DNA of 64,000 bases from Bacillota bacterium (GCA_023399455.1 JAEWPN010000153.1:17877-81876), one strand, 5' to 3'. Positions 9,282 to 18,230 are shown, counted from the stretch's first letter. The notes: generated by a model not told the origin, from the sequence alone. Program-made: numbers and translations.

Positions 9282-9611
9282 TTATTTTATTTCAATTTCA
9301 TATGCGACAATCTGCATCGGATATGACTCCGCAATCTGGCCCGAAAACCAAATTTTCACTTCTGTACCCGCAGCAAGTGTTTCCAGCGCTTGGCCTCTAT
9401 AATCGGAATCAAAATAGACAATATACTCGCCGCCTGCTTCATCCTGAAATAATATGCTGTCTTCCCGGATTTCTACAATCGTTCCCGCTATACTGCTTTC
9501 AGTCTGATTAGTATTTTTTTTGAACTGCATAAACAGTACAAGAAACAAGCATACCAAAAGTAATCCTATTACAATAAAGAGAATAAACAATTTTTTCTTC
9601 TTGATTTGCAT
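9282..9611 (-). CDS. membrane-anchored DUF3221-like protein
   Basis: A 109-residue protein with a basic start (MQIKKKK), one transmembrane helix at about residues 8-29 and a small extracytoplasmic domain. That domain reads SIAGTIVEIREDSILFQ through GTEVKIWFSGQIAESYPMQIVAYEIEI. The ending G-x-I-x-E-S-Y-P-x-Q resembles the YobA/DUF3221 family as I remember it. The frame begins 7 codons earlier, but only the ATG at 9611 has a suitable site (AAAAGGA). It is monocistronic with its own terminator. Function is unknown. Confidence 0.7.
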   Translation of the reverse strand: MQIKKKKLFILFIVIGLLLVCLFLVLFMQFKKNTNQTESSIAGTIVEIREDSILFQDEAGGEYIVYFDSDYRGQALETLAAGTEVKIWFSGQIAESYPMQIVAYEIEIK

Positions 9612-9734
9612 ATCTATTTTCCTTTTATTCATTTACTGATGTGATAGTTTACTTATAATTATAGATTATATCATAATCCCGTTTCGCTTCGCAACCGGTA
9701 TGTTTTTGCCATTTCTTGGGATTACGCCCACATG

Positions 9735-9763
9735 TTGTTTTTTGAACATGCGTGTATTATAAT
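9735..9763 (+). promoter_or_regulatory. promoter of the two-component operon with internal inverted repeat
   Basis: TTGTTT (9735-9740) and TATAAT (9758-9763) are 17 bases apart, about 98 bases before the response-regulator start. An inverted repeat CATGTT (9731-9736)/AACATG (9745-9750) overlaps the -35 box and could be a regulator site. Confidence 0.5.
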
Positions 9764-9860
9764 TTATAACTAAGAACAATACAAGCTGCAATTACCGCAT
9801 GTTAATATATTATATCTGCGGGCAAGATTAGCCGGTAACGGAAAGGGCGTGGTTATTGCT

Positions 9861-10532
9861 ATGACAAATATTTTAATTATTGAAGATAATCTGGAAATTG
9901 TCCAAAACCTTCGCATTTTATTAGAAGACGAGGGCTTTAAGGTCTACAGTGTAATGACCAGAGAAGCCGCGCTTCAGGAAATTGATCAAAACGTTTTTGA
10001 CTTGATTCTTCTCGATTTGACCTTACCTGACGGAAACGGTTATTCTCTTTGTACAGCCATAAAGCGTAAGGGCGAGACTCCTGTCATTTTCCTGACTGCC
10101 ATGGACGATGAGGCAAGCATCGTAACAGGATTTGACTTAGGCGCCGACGACTATATTACAAAACCATTTCGGCCAATGGAATTAATATCCAGGATAAAAA
10201 ATGTTCTGCGCCGCAACGGGAAAGGCCCTGTTGTATTCGAAACCGCAGGACTGAAGATAGACACTTTGAAAGCTGTTGTTTCCAGGAATGGACACGAAAT
10301 ACTTCTGTCTCCGCTGGAATATCGATTATTATTAGTGTTCTTTAACCATCAGGGCACCGTATTGTCCAGAAACCGTCTGCTTGAAGAAATCTGGGATATA
10401 GCCGGAGATTATGTATATGACAATACCTTAACCGTCTATATCAAAAGGCTTCGCGACAAAATCGAAGAGGATCCTACTTCCCCAACAATCATAAGAACCA
10501 TCCGGGGATTAGGATATATGCTGGGAGAATAA
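9861..10532 (+). CDS. OmpR-family response regulator (BceR-like role)
   Basis: A 223-residue regulator with a receiver domain at 1-115 (acidic pocket E8/D9, phosphoacceptor D52 in LLDLTLPDGNG, K101 in YITKPF). It also has a winged-helix output domain to the C-terminus (LLSPLEYRLLLVFFNHQG, DNTLTVYIKRLRDKI, IIRTIRGLGYML). A GTG four codons upstream touches the GGAAAGGG ribosome site, so the ATG at 9861 is preferred. It is followed after 32 bases by its kinase and then an ABC exporter. The BceR-type box before the exporter suggests that is its target. Confidence 0.93.
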   Translation: MTNILIIEDNLEIVQNLRILLEDEGFKVYSVMTREAALQEIDQNVFDLILLDLTLPDGNGYSLCTAIKRKGETPVIFLTAMDDEASIVTGFDLGADDYITKPFRPMELISRIKNVLRRNGKGPVVFETAGLKIDTLKAVVSRNGHEILLSPLEYRLLLVFFNHQGTVLSRNRLLEEIWDIAGDYVYDNTLTVYIKRLRDKIEEDPTSPTIIRTIRGLGYMLGE

Positions 10533-10564
10533 ATTAATATATTGGAAAGGGAACGGTCATTGAT

Positions 10565-11572
10565 ATGCATCTTCTTAGAAATCCTGAGATAAAAAATTTA
10601 TTAGCACTCTATGCACTATTTACCTTATTTGCCGTCTCTGGGTCCTTTTTGCTCAGCGCTTCGGCGGCCGTCTATGTTTTAGCAGTATGTGCGGTTGCCT
10701 TATCATTGTTTATGGGATTTACCACGAAGCGGTACAAGGCTATTTCTTCATTAAGCAATCAGGTGGACTCCATTCTCCATAGCAGGCAAAGAACGAATTT
10801 CGCTCCGGATAAGGAAGGCGAATTGGCTCTGCTTTCCAGTGAAATATATAAAATGACCATGCGTTTACAGGAACAAACCGAACTGCTGCAAAAGGAGAAA
10901 AGTCACTTGAGCAGCTCCATCGCCGATATCTCCCATCAAATCAGAACGCCCCTTACCTCCATCCGCATGCTCGTTCCACGTCTTGGACGGAAAGAATTGC
11001 AGCCGGAGCAAAGAAGCGAATATATAAGGGAAATCGTCAGTCTCCTCACCCGCATTGAATGGCTGATAGCCGCTTTGCTGAAGATAGCCCAGCTGGAATC
11101 CGGCGTCGTTGCCTTCGAACAAACTCCCATAAAGGTAAAAGAGCTGATTCAGAAATCTCTGGCTCCTCTGGAAATCTTGCTGGAGATAAAAGACATAGCC
11201 CTGGAAATCACCATAGCAGATAACGTTTGTTTTAAGGGAGATTTCTTCTGGTCTATGGAAGCGATAGGCAACATCCTCAAAAACTGTCTGGAGCATATAC
11301 CGGAAAATGGAGCCGTAAAAATTACAGCTTCCGAAAATCCTCTTTACGCAGAAATCATCATATCGGATACCGGCTCAGGCATTGCCATCGAAGACTTACC
11401 CCATTTATTTGAACGCTTTTACAAAGGGAAGAATTCAGGTCCGGGAAACATGGGAATCGGATTGGCTCTTTCCCGCATGATCATCAGCAGACAAAACGGG
11501 ACAATAAAAGCACAAAACAGCAATCCTTACGGAGCCGAATTTCATATACGTTTTTATAAAGGAGCTGTTTAA
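10565..11572 (+). CDS. short-loop (intramembrane-sensing) sensor histidine kinase
   Basis: A 335-residue kinase with two N-terminal transmembrane helices (about 11-31 and 34-52) joined by only a few residues, so there is almost no extracellular sensor domain. The HisKA motif is SSSIADISHQIRTPLTSIRM with H124, then the N-box (ILKNCLEHI), G1 (DTGSGI) and G2 (GIGLALS) of the ATPase domain. Kinases of this design (BceS type) sense stress through a partner ABC transporter rather than directly. The exporter genes just downstream fit that model. Confidence 0.9.
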   Translation: MHLLRNPEIKNLLALYALFTLFAVSGSFLLSASAAVYVLAVCAVALSLFMGFTTKRYKAISSLSNQVDSILHSRQRTNFAPDKEGELALLSSEIYKMTMRLQEQTELLQKEKSHLSSSIADISHQIRTPLTSIRMLVPRLGRKELQPEQRSEYIREIVSLLTRIEWLIAALLKIAQLESGVVAFEQTPIKVKELIQKSLAPLEILLEIKDIALEITIADNVCFKGDFFWSMEAIGNILKNCLEHIPENGAVKITASENPLYAEIIISDTGSGIAIEDLPHLFERFYKGKNSGPGNMGIGLALSRMIISRQNGTIKAQNSNPYGAEFHIRFYKGAV

Positions 11573-11635
11573 TCAAAGCTTCTTTTTTATTTCACAGGAA
11601 AGATCTTGTAAAGCTGTGCTGCCGAGGATTTGTCC

Positions 11636-11662
11636 GCGAGAGTGTGCGAAGCACACTTTCGT
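11636..11662 (+). promoter_or_regulatory. strong stem-loop between kinase and exporter genes
   Basis: AGTGTGC, a GAA loop and GCACACT form a perfect 7-bp stem (11641-11657) that extends outwards with G-U, A-U, G-C, C-G and a further wobble pair. No U-run follows, so it is not a classical terminator. It may attenuate read-through from the kinase gene or stabilise the transcript end. Confidence 0.5.
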
Positions 11663-11664
11663 TC

Positions 11665-11719
11665 GTGACAATTTTGTAATAAAACAGTCATGGAGCTGTC
11701 ACATAGGAAATGCTATAAT
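11665..11719 (+). promoter_or_regulatory. BceR-type operator and exporter promoter
   Basis: TGACA-ATTT-TGTAA (11666-11679) matches exactly the TNACA-N4-TGTAA pattern that I recall for BceR-like regulators. A further inverted pair GTGACA (11665-11670)/TGTCAC (11697-11702) spans it. TATAAT lies at 11714-11719 with only a weak -35, as expected for an activator-dependent promoter. The ABC operon starts 38 bases later. Confidence 0.6.
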
Positions 11720-11757
11720 TATTTTAATTTATTTTAGGAGGGTTTCGGAGGGCTATC

Positions 11758-12441
11758 ATGGAAATATTAAAAATCGAAAACTTATGCAAAACCTACGGCA
11801 GCGATGAGAATAGAGTAACAGCTTTAAACGACATTTCTTTTTGCGTAGAAAAGGGGGAATTTGTCGCAATCATAGGACAATCCGGCTCAGGGAAATCTAC
11901 CCTGCTTCACTTAATCGGAGGGGTGGAAAAGCCCAGCTTTGGAACAATAACAATAGACGGTAAAGAAATCTTTCAGAGAACTCCGGAGGAACTGGCGATT
12001 TTCAGGAGGCGGCAGGTTGGCCTGATCTATCAGTTCTACAATCTCATTCCCATATTGAATGTAACAGAAAACATAACCCTTCCACTGAAGTTAGACGGCC
12101 AAAAAGTAAATGAAGAACGTCTAAACGAGCTGATCGGCATTTTGGGACTGCAAGATCGCAAGACGCATTTACCGAAGCAATTATCCGGCGGACAGCAGCA
12201 ACGGGTTTCCATCGGACGGGCGCTGATTCATGCCCCCGCTCTCGTATTAGCCGACGAACCTACCGGGAATCTGGATAACAAGAACAGTCATGATATTATC
12301 GAACTGCTAAAATACTCCAATAAAAAATATAACCAAACTCTTCTCGTCGTAACCCATGACGAAAATATTGCTTTGCAGGCCGACCGAATCCTCCGCTTAG
12401 AGGATGGTAATATTGTGTCGGATGAAAGAATCAGGAAATAA
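11758..12441 (+). CDS. ABC exporter ATPase (MacB/BceA type)
   Basis: A 227-residue nucleotide-binding subunit. Walker A is GQSGSGKST at 40-48, the Q-loop lies in YQFYNL, the signature is LSGGQQQR at 142-149, Walker B ends in LADEPTGNLD at 164-173, and the switch histidine is in VTHD. The tail and EPTGNLD place it in the LolD/MacB/BceA subfamily that drives FtsX-type permeases. A strong GGAGGG site precedes it, and the permease follows after 14 bases. Confidence 0.93.
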   Translation: MEILKIENLCKTYGSDENRVTALNDISFCVEKGEFVAIIGQSGSGKSTLLHLIGGVEKPSFGTITIDGKEIFQRTPEELAIFRRRQVGLIYQFYNLIPILNVTENITLPLKLDGQKVNEERLNELIGILGLQDRKTHLPKQLSGGQQQRVSIGRALIHAPALVLADEPTGNLDNKNSHDIIELLKYSNKKYNQTLLVVTHDENIALQADRILRLEDGNIVSDERIRK

Positions 12442-12455
12442 CAGGAGGAAAAAAC

Positions 12456-14384
12456 ATGTGGATGGAGTATTCGATCCGATATATCAAACGAAATAAGTTA
12501 AGCAGTATTTTTTTGGCTGCGATTTCCTTCTTATCCGCTATCTTATTATCGCTGGTCTGCGGAATTTTTTATAATATATGGATAGACAGAGTATACCGGA
12601 AATCTCTGATGGATGAGAATTCTACCGGGAGTATAGAGCCGCTCGTTGTCGCTTATGTTTTTATCTTAATCGTCATCTGCCTCTCGCTTACGGTTATGAT
12701 ACACAATGCCTTCGAAGTCTCCATGAACAGCCGCTTGCATCAGTTAGGTATCTTGCAAAGCGCCGGAGCAACCCCTAATCAGATACGCACATTCTTATTG
12801 CAGGAAACTCTTATTCTCTGCATCGCGCCTATTGCAGCAGGTGTATTATCCGGAATCGGACTATGTTACGGCTTTATGCAGCTTATTATCTTTGTAACGG
12901 CGTCCGTAAGGAAATACGAAGTGGTATTTCGCTATCATGCCGTCATTATGGCGGCTGCTCTTCTGCTGTCTATAGCGACCGTTCTCATCTCCGCATGGTT
13001 ACCGGCAAGGCGAATCAGCCGTTTGACGCCTCTCGATGCAATCCATTACGGTGGGGAACCGCCCGTAGAAAGCATGAAGCCTTACCGCGTGTTTTCTTTT
13101 TTATTTGGAATTTATGGAGAATTATCCATAAAATCAATCCACTCACGTAAAAGAGTGTTCAGGACATCTACCCTGTCGCTGACCTTATCCGCCCTGGCCT
13201 TTATAAGCTTCCTCAATCTGGAAGCCATTTCAGGTATCAGCACGAAGCATACTTACTTTGAACGTTACCGGGATAAGTGGGATATGATGCTTTCCGTTCC
13301 GGATATGGATGAGGAAGAGAATTTACTAAGAGAAATCAAAAATCTTGACGGCGTGGAAAGTTGTATCTTATACAAAAAAATCACGGCATCTACAAGCCTT
13401 TTACCCAATATGCTGAGTGAAGAGTTGTTGAAACTAGGTATTGATAACCTTTCAGACAGTATAAAGGCTGAAGGTGATGGGCGCTATTCTTTCGACGTAC
13501 CGATTTATGTTTTGGATAACGAAAGCTATAAGGACTACTGCTCCAGCAAGGGGCTTTCCGCAAAGGACTCTACCGCTGTAAATATTATCTGGGACAGCTT
13601 CCATAGTGACCGCCTAAATAGAATGTATATCCCTATATTGAAGGAGGGGATGCCCTTAACGCTGCAGCTTCGAAATGAAGCTATGCCTGACAGAGGAGAT
13701 ATGCCTGTCACCGTATCTGCATTTACAACCACTCTCCCTGCGATAAAAGAGGAACTTATCGATTATTCCTTATCCTTAATAATTCCGCAGGATTTTTACG
13801 TTAACTTAGCCGAAAGCTTTCCCTATACTGAAAGCTTCTATAACATAAAGCTCGTTTCCAAATCTTACGATGCAGCCGTACAAAATGATATTAAGATCCT
13901 TTTACAGGAAAAGAACAGCTATACCTTGGACAGCAAACTGACAGAGGAGATTTTTGACTCCTCTGTCAGAAGGGCCCATAGGTTCTTAATGGGGGCTTTT
14001 GCGGGATTATTATCATGTATTGGGATCGCAAATGTATTCTCTTCTACGCTGGGGCAGATTTATCAGCGGAGAAAGGAATTCGCAAGATACCTTTCCGTCG
14101 GTTTGTCTCCGAAAGGAATGAAAAAAATTCTTGCTATGGAAACGTTGATTGTCGCCCTCCGCCCGATTGTTTTCAGCCTGGTCATAAATATCCCTATTGT
14201 GGCAGCCGCCTTGAATACCGCCTCCATTCCGGTAAAGGAATTCATTGCTGCAGCGCCGATAATTCCAATACTCATTTTCACAATATTTATCCTGCTTTCT
14301 GTCAGCCTCGCCTATTATCTGGGAGGCCTGAAAATCTGCAATGCGGATATCGGGGATATTCTGAAGGATGAAACTATGATTTAG
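12456..14384 (+). CDS. FtsX-like ABC exporter permease (Bce-like)
   Basis: A 642-residue permease with two FtsX cores. Transmembrane segments are near residues 17-40, 64-88, 112-140, 160-185, 235-258, 507-530, 560-590 and 600-625. A large extracellular domain of about 240 residues lies between the fifth and sixth. BceB-type permeases carry such a domain between late helices and use it to bind peptide antibiotics. I count eight helices by eye where BceB has ten, so the label stays Bce-like. With the kinase and regulator upstream it forms a likely antimicrobial-peptide detoxification module. Confidence 0.85.
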   Translation: MWMEYSIRYIKRNKLSSIFLAAISFLSAILLSLVCGIFYNIWIDRVYRKSLMDENSTGSIEPLVVAYVFILIVICLSLTVMIHNAFEVSMNSRLHQLGILQSAGATPNQIRTFLLQETLILCIAPIAAGVLSGIGLCYGFMQLIIFVTASVRKYEVVFRYHAVIMAAALLLSIATVLISAWLPARRISRLTPLDAIHYGGEPPVESMKPYRVFSFLFGIYGELSIKSIHSRKRVFRTSTLSLTLSALAFISFLNLEAISGISTKHTYFERYRDKWDMMLSVPDMDEEENLLREIKNLDGVESCILYKKITASTSLLPNMLSEELLKLGIDNLSDSIKAEGDGRYSFDVPIYVLDNESYKDYCSSKGLSAKDSTAVNIIWDSFHSDRLNRMYIPILKEGMPLTLQLRNEAMPDRGDMPVTVSAFTTTLPAIKEELIDYSLSLIIPQDFYVNLAESFPYTESFYNIKLVSKSYDAAVQNDIKILLQEKNSYTLDSKLTEEIFDSSVRRAHRFLMGAFAGLLSCIGIANVFSSTLGQIYQRRKEFARYLSVGLSPKGMKKILAMETLIVALRPIVFSLVINIPIVAAALNTASIPVKEFIAAAPIIPILIFTIFILLSVSLAYYLGGLKICNADIGDILKDETMI

Positions 14385-14399
14385 GAATTTCACCAGTTG

Positions 14400-15359
14400 C
14401 TAAATCACCCTATTTCCCGGAGACAGCTTATTATTTATAAAATCGATAACATTTTGAACAGCGGCTCTGTTCATTTCGTCGAAGTGCTCACTCGTATAAG
14501 ATGCAGTATGTGGGGTGAGAATAACGTTGGGACATCCAATTAACGGAGAATCCGTACATGGTTCCGCATCGAATACATCGATTGCAGCACCGCGGATTCT
14601 TCCTTCCTGCAATACCTGCTTCAGCGCTGCAACATCCGCAACCGGCCCGCGCGCAGTATTGATAAATATGCTCTCCGGCTTCATCTTTCGAAACAGCTCC
14701 TCACCGAACATTCCTCTGGTTTCTTCTGTCAAAGGAACATTTACCGAAACGTAATCGCTTACCGACAATAGTTGGTCCAAGTCACAATAAACGGCATGAT
14801 ATTCCTTCTCCCATTCCTCTTTCGGGTGCCTGCAATAATAAATTACTTTCATGCCAAACGAAACGGCTCTTTTAGCGATTTCCATACCGATCCCGCCAAA
14901 ACCGATCAGTCCCAAGGTCCTTGTCTTTGCACCCGCCATCATAATTCTGCTCCACTGCCTGTCATGCATCGCCATACTCTGCATTTCCACATTGCGCGCA
15001 AAATGAAGAATATATGCCATAACATGTTCCGCTACGGCTTCCTCTACCATTCCTGCGGTTCTCGCCAGAATAATTCCTCTTTGCTTACAAGCTGCCAAAT
15101 CCACGGAGTCATATCCAATACCCCTCCGGGATATCATTTTTAACTTAGGACACCTTCTAATCACTTCCTCGTTATAGGGTTCCAGACCGGTAATCGCGAT
15201 ATCCGCATCTTCTGCTGCCCTATATACGATATACTCCGCGGTACCTGTTCCCATACTTTCCCCGCTGTAATCGGCCACCTCATGACCAGCCTTTACAAGT
15301 CCTTCCAGTAAGCCTGCATCGTGTACGGAAAATTCTCTTGCTGTAATTACTATTTTCAT
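14400..15359 (-). CDS. D-isomer-specific 2-hydroxyacid dehydrogenase (phosphoglycerate dehydrogenase-like)
   Basis: A 319-residue NAD-dependent oxidoreductase. Motifs are the Rossmann GFGGIG at 153-158, the substrate arginine R237 in NTARGPV, the glutamate E266 in DVFDAEP and the catalytic histidine H284 in LTPHTASYT. It lacks the C-terminal ACT domain of full SerA. It could act on 3-phosphoglycerate, glyoxylate or hydroxypyruvate, and the substrate cannot be fixed here. It converges with the exporter operon with a 15-bp gap and no clear terminator. Confidence 0.88.
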   Translation of the reverse strand: MKIVITAREFSVHDAGLLEGLVKAGHEVADYSGESMGTGTAEYIVYRAAEDADIAITGLEPYNEEVIRRCPKLKMISRRGIGYDSVDLAACKQRGIILARTAGMVEEAVAEHVMAYILHFARNVEMQSMAMHDRQWSRIMMAGAKTRTLGLIGFGGIGMEIAKRAVSFGMKVIYYCRHPKEEWEKEYHAVYCDLDQLLSVSDYVSVNVPLTEETRGMFGEELFRKMKPESIFINTARGPVADVAALKQVLQEGRIRGAAIDVFDAEPCTDSPLIGCPNVILTPHTASYTSEHFDEMNRAAVQNVIDFINNKLSPGNRVI

Positions 15360-15394
15360 CTTTTGTCACCCTTCTTGTCTTCCGGTACCGTCTC

Positions 15395-15547
15395 CTACAG
15401 GTTATTCGCCTTATTATGCCCTGCTTTAGCCTTTCCCTGGATCTCGGGTACCGGTTCCGTTTCATTCTTTTTTATTTTCATTTTTTTATTGCTTTCTGTT
15501 CCATGCGGCTCCTTCGGATCCGGTCTTCTCATACCTGCTTTCGCCAT
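15395..15547 (-). CDS. small basic hypothetical protein (50 aa)
   Basis: The ATG at 15547 has an AAGGATGG site, and the frame encodes 50 residues beginning MAKAGMRRPDPKEPHG and ending AKAGHNKANNL. It is lysine-rich, has no cysteine, no membrane segment and no predicted fold, so it is probably disordered. I have an impression of similar small proteins in other Lachnospiraceae but cannot confirm it. It is divergent from another 50-residue basic protein about 200 bases away. Confidence 0.55.
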   Translation of the reverse strand: MAKAGMRRPDPKEPHGTESNKKMKIKKNETEPVPEIQGKAKAGHNKANNL

Positions 15548-15665
15548 AATTCACCATCCTTACTTAACGATTTTATACCCATTATGATTTGCAAAAGGTA
15601 CGTTTTTATACGTGTGGCTGCACAATGCTATTTCTGTATAATATTTTTTTACCTGCACATACTAA

Positions 15666-15715
15666 CATCGTTTGACAAAGTCTTATCCGATCGTGAGTGA
15701 CCTTGTCAAACGATG
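15666..15715. repeat. 13-bp perfect inverted repeat before a small gene
   Basis: CATCGTTTGACAA (15666-15678) is repeated inverted as TTGTCAAACGATG (15703-15715) across 24 bases. Each arm holds a TTGACA hexamer pointing inwards. No U-run follows either arm, so a terminator is unlikely. It may be an operator or a leader hairpin ending 17 bases before the ribosome site of the 15746 gene. Confidence 0.7.
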
Positions 15716-15745
15716 GTAACTTTATCAATATTAAGGAGAATAATT

Positions 15746-15898
15746 ATGGCAAAAGATTCACAACTTGACCCCAAGTCAATCCGTAAGAAAAAATCAAATG
15801 GCGGTCCTACCTTAGCCGAGAGCGCATTAGATGGAGAAAGCCGAAATGCCAAGAAGCAATCCGGCAGCAGAAAAAATCCCGGCGATGACAAAAAATAA
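15746..15898 (+). CDS. small basic hypothetical protein (50 aa)
   Basis: The ATG at 15746 is preceded by AAGGAGAA. The open frame extends 11 codons upstream, but that part has no ribosome site and overlaps the inverted repeat. The product starts MAKDSQLDPKSIRKKKSNGG and ends SGSRKNPGDDKK. It is highly charged, lacks hydrophobic segments and is probably disordered. It has the same length and general character as the divergent 15395-15547 product but no convincing alignment. No function is assigned. Confidence 0.6.
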   Translation: MAKDSQLDPKSIRKKKSNGGPTLAESALDGESRNAKKQSGSRKNPGDDKK

Positions 15899-15937
15899 TC
15901 TATTTATATAAATAATAAATATAAAGGAGTCAATTAT

Positions 15938-16177
15938 ATGAACCGCGATAAACTCATAGACCAGGTGAAAAACGAATACGCACGGATCGCTTCTTCCGAA
16001 TCAAGGCAGCATTCCTGTCAAACCACAACCGATATAACTCCTGAGGCATATTACGAAGACCTGTTAAGTAAAGCCATCAGCGAAATCAATAACGGAACCT
16101 TTGATAATTTCAAATCCGGAGAGGAAGTAGTAACTGCCATCGCAAATGACAAATCCTGGCTTTCAGGCTGGAAGTAG
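15938..16177 (+). CDS. small soluble hypothetical protein (79 aa)
   Basis: A 79-residue acidic protein with an AAAGGAG site, 39 bases downstream of the 50-residue gene and probably cotranscribed with it. It appears to be two or three helices (MNRDKLIDQVKNEYARIA, AYYEDLLSKAISEINNG, FKSGEEVVTAIANDKSWL), with a single cysteine and no signal or membrane segment. I do not recognise the family. Coding is supported by the ribosome site, spacing and compact length. Confidence 0.6.
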   Translation: MNRDKLIDQVKNEYARIASSESRQHSCQTTTDITPEAYYEDLLSKAISEINNGTFDNFKSGEEVVTAIANDKSWLSGWK

Positions 16178-16183
16178 TTCTAT

Positions 16184-17407
16184 TTATTCCGGTTCTCCAT
16201 AAAATTCTTCCCGCTCTTCTTCCGTCAGCCGGTCTGTATACCACGACGGCTGAATGTTATCCGCAGACCGGATCACATGGTTGGATACATACTGTACCCT
16301 TCCATCCGTCAGCGGACGAACCACTATCTCATGTGAAAATGCGCAAGATATTTTTTCCACCGGATACACGACATTAACAGTCAGCGTAAGAGTTCCATCC
16401 GCATTTTCCTCATATTGCACTACCTCAGGATATGGGATATTCGGGCTATTTCCCCAGTCGTTAAATCCTCTTGTTCGATATTTATAGATCTTGCTGTCCT
16501 CAAGATACATCGTCTTGCTTCGCAAGGTTTCACTGTCAATCTTAAAATAAGACATTACCACTCTTTCAAATTCTTCCTGCGGAACATAGTATAATTCTCC
16601 TTCATAAGATACCTCGTAAGGCGTCGGCATTCCATATACTAACGGGTATAAAATATGAAACATATCATAAAAATCCAGTTCTTCGTAATCCTGTTCATTC
16701 CACTCCGTAATAAACATATTATTTGATCCATATCCGATCGGAAGCAGATATTGGCGGTTCAGCTCTCTGCACCTTTCATCCAGTTGATCTACCCGCAAAG
16801 CGGTATAACCGGATGCTCCGTCATATCCTGACATATGATTTTTTTCGAAGAACAAATACCCTTCCTGCGAATAATCCCAATTCTCAGCACGATACCTCTC
16901 TTTCGAATTAATCTCGGGGCTTTTACCATTCCACAAAAGATAGCTCCGTGTTACCCAGACCGCTTCCTCCGATGTCTGAAAGTCAAACCGGGTAAAGCCC
17001 CCGGCGGCCGCTACACAGATTATGGTAAGTTCCGCATCCACATTCCCTTCAACATCTCCGATAAATGCCTTTACTTTTTCAGAATTAACCATATTAACCT
17101 GATTTTCAGCATCCACTGCCGCATATCCGGCGTCTCCCAGACATTCTACAATCTTTTTCGCAGTGTCCAACGTTCCAAGCATGCCAGCTTCTACTGCCTG
17201 CTCGTAAATCCCCCGATAACACTCCGCTATTTCTTTTGACTCTCTCTCAATTTCCTCATTCGTTCCCTGATTATCCTGTATCTCTTCACTTGTTCCGCTC
17301 TTCGGAATAGACTGAGATACATTGCCGCATCCCACAGCTCCAAATATCAGCAAAGCAAGCCCCAACAGCAATTTCTTATATTTGACTAAAGAATTTTTGG
17401 TATACAT
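16184..17407 (-). CDS. uncharacterised lipoprotein, possibly DUF6070
   Basis: A 407-residue exported protein with a basic start, hydrophobic core LLLGLALLIFGAVGC, lipidation cysteine C27 and a Glu/Ser-rich linker to about residue 60. The rest is a soluble extracellular domain rich in aromatic residues (GFTRFDFQTSEEAVWVTRSY, GYGSNNMFITEW, YPEVVQYEENADGTLTLTV). It reminds me of the Lachnospiraceae DUF6070 family, which I cannot verify. It follows the Crp/Fnr gene by 42 bases on the same strand and may be cotranscribed. Confidence 0.72.
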   Translation of the reverse strand: MYTKNSLVKYKKLLLGLALLIFGAVGCGNVSQSIPKSGTSEEIQDNQGTNEEIERESKEIAECYRGIYEQAVEAGMLGTLDTAKKIVECLGDAGYAAVDAENQVNMVNSEKVKAFIGDVEGNVDAELTIICVAAAGGFTRFDFQTSEEAVWVTRSYLLWNGKSPEINSKERYRAENWDYSQEGYLFFEKNHMSGYDGASGYTALRVDQLDERCRELNRQYLLPIGYGSNNMFITEWNEQDYEELDFYDMFHILYPLVYGMPTPYEVSYEGELYYVPQEEFERVVMSYFKIDSETLRSKTMYLEDSKIYKYRTRGFNDWGNSPNIPYPEVVQYEENADGTLTLTVNVVYPVEKISCAFSHEIVVRPLTDGRVQYVSNHVIRSADNIQPSWYTDRLTEEEREEFYGEPE

Positions 17408-17449
17408 AGTCCTTTATCCTTTCAATACCTTATTATCACATTTCCATGT

Positions 17450-18127
17450 TCACTTCTTAACAAGGTGTTCTGCATGGGTTCGTCTGACCAATTCTCCGTG
17501 CTTCTGTATCTTGTAACCATTCTTTCTTTTTTCTAATATATCGTCTTTACACAGCTGATCCAGCAACCGGAACAGATGGCGATAACTCATACCAATTGAA
17601 CAGGACACATCTGACAATACATCGGAAAAATAATTGCGATGTGAATTTTTCAGAATATAGGAACAAAGTCTCTGTTCCCCGGAATGCAATGCTGAGGCAA
17701 CATAATTTTCTTCGCTCTCTGACATTTTCCTTGCAAGGATAGCACCAATTTTGTTGGAAAAAACAAGATTCTTTTCCAGTTCTTCCATACACTTTCTATA
17801 TTCTACCGTCACACATTCAAAATCTGAGATAGCAACAACAGTAGTTGTAGCAATACTCTGCCCTGTCAAAAGTTCAATCTCTCCAATTACACCTTCCGAA
17901 ATATAGTAGCACAAAATCAGGCTCTTCCCGTTTAATGCAGTACGACATATTTTAGCACGCCCTTTTGTTACAAGTGCCAGCCTGGAGATAAGAGAGCCTT
18001 CTTCCGTAACTCTCTCTCCTGCTTCATACCTTACACATGTGCAATCATTCACTGATATATCCTGCAAACCATACACCTGTAGTATGGCCCTATGTTCTTC
18101 CGTAAACGGAATCTTCTTCATATACAA
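17450..18127 (-). CDS. Crp/Fnr-family transcriptional regulator
   Basis: A 225-residue protein with a cyclic-nucleotide-binding-like beta-barrel at about 20-120 (RYEAGERVTEEGSLISRLALVTKGRAKI, YYISEGVIGEIELL). A C-terminal winged helix follows (DVLSDVSCSIGMSYRHLFRLLDQL, KDDILEKRKNGYKI). No FNR-type iron-sulphur cysteine cluster is visible. It is transcribed divergently from the DMT transporter at 18231, a common arrangement in Firmicutes, so that transporter is the likely target. Confidence 0.85.
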   Translation of the reverse strand: MYMKKIPFTEEHRAILQVYGLQDISVNDCTCVRYEAGERVTEEGSLISRLALVTKGRAKICRTALNGKSLILCYYISEGVIGEIELLTGQSIATTTVVAISDFECVTVEYRKCMEELEKNLVFSNKIGAILARKMSESEENYVASALHSGEQRLCSYILKNSHRNYFSDVLSDVSCSIGMSYRHLFRLLDQLCKDDILEKRKNGYKIQKHGELVRRTHAEHLVKK

Positions 18128-18230
18128 TCACCCTTTTTTATTATATCAGACTATTGTTAAAATACCATGACAAATGTCCTATGCGTTTTTCATACGAGTG
18201 CTATATTCTTATAATAAGAGGTGTTTAACT

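Noticed and set aside
15416..15700. 94-codon plus-strand frame
   Set aside because: It is antisense to the 50-residue gene at 15395-15547, which has a proper ribosome site, and its product is unlike a protein.
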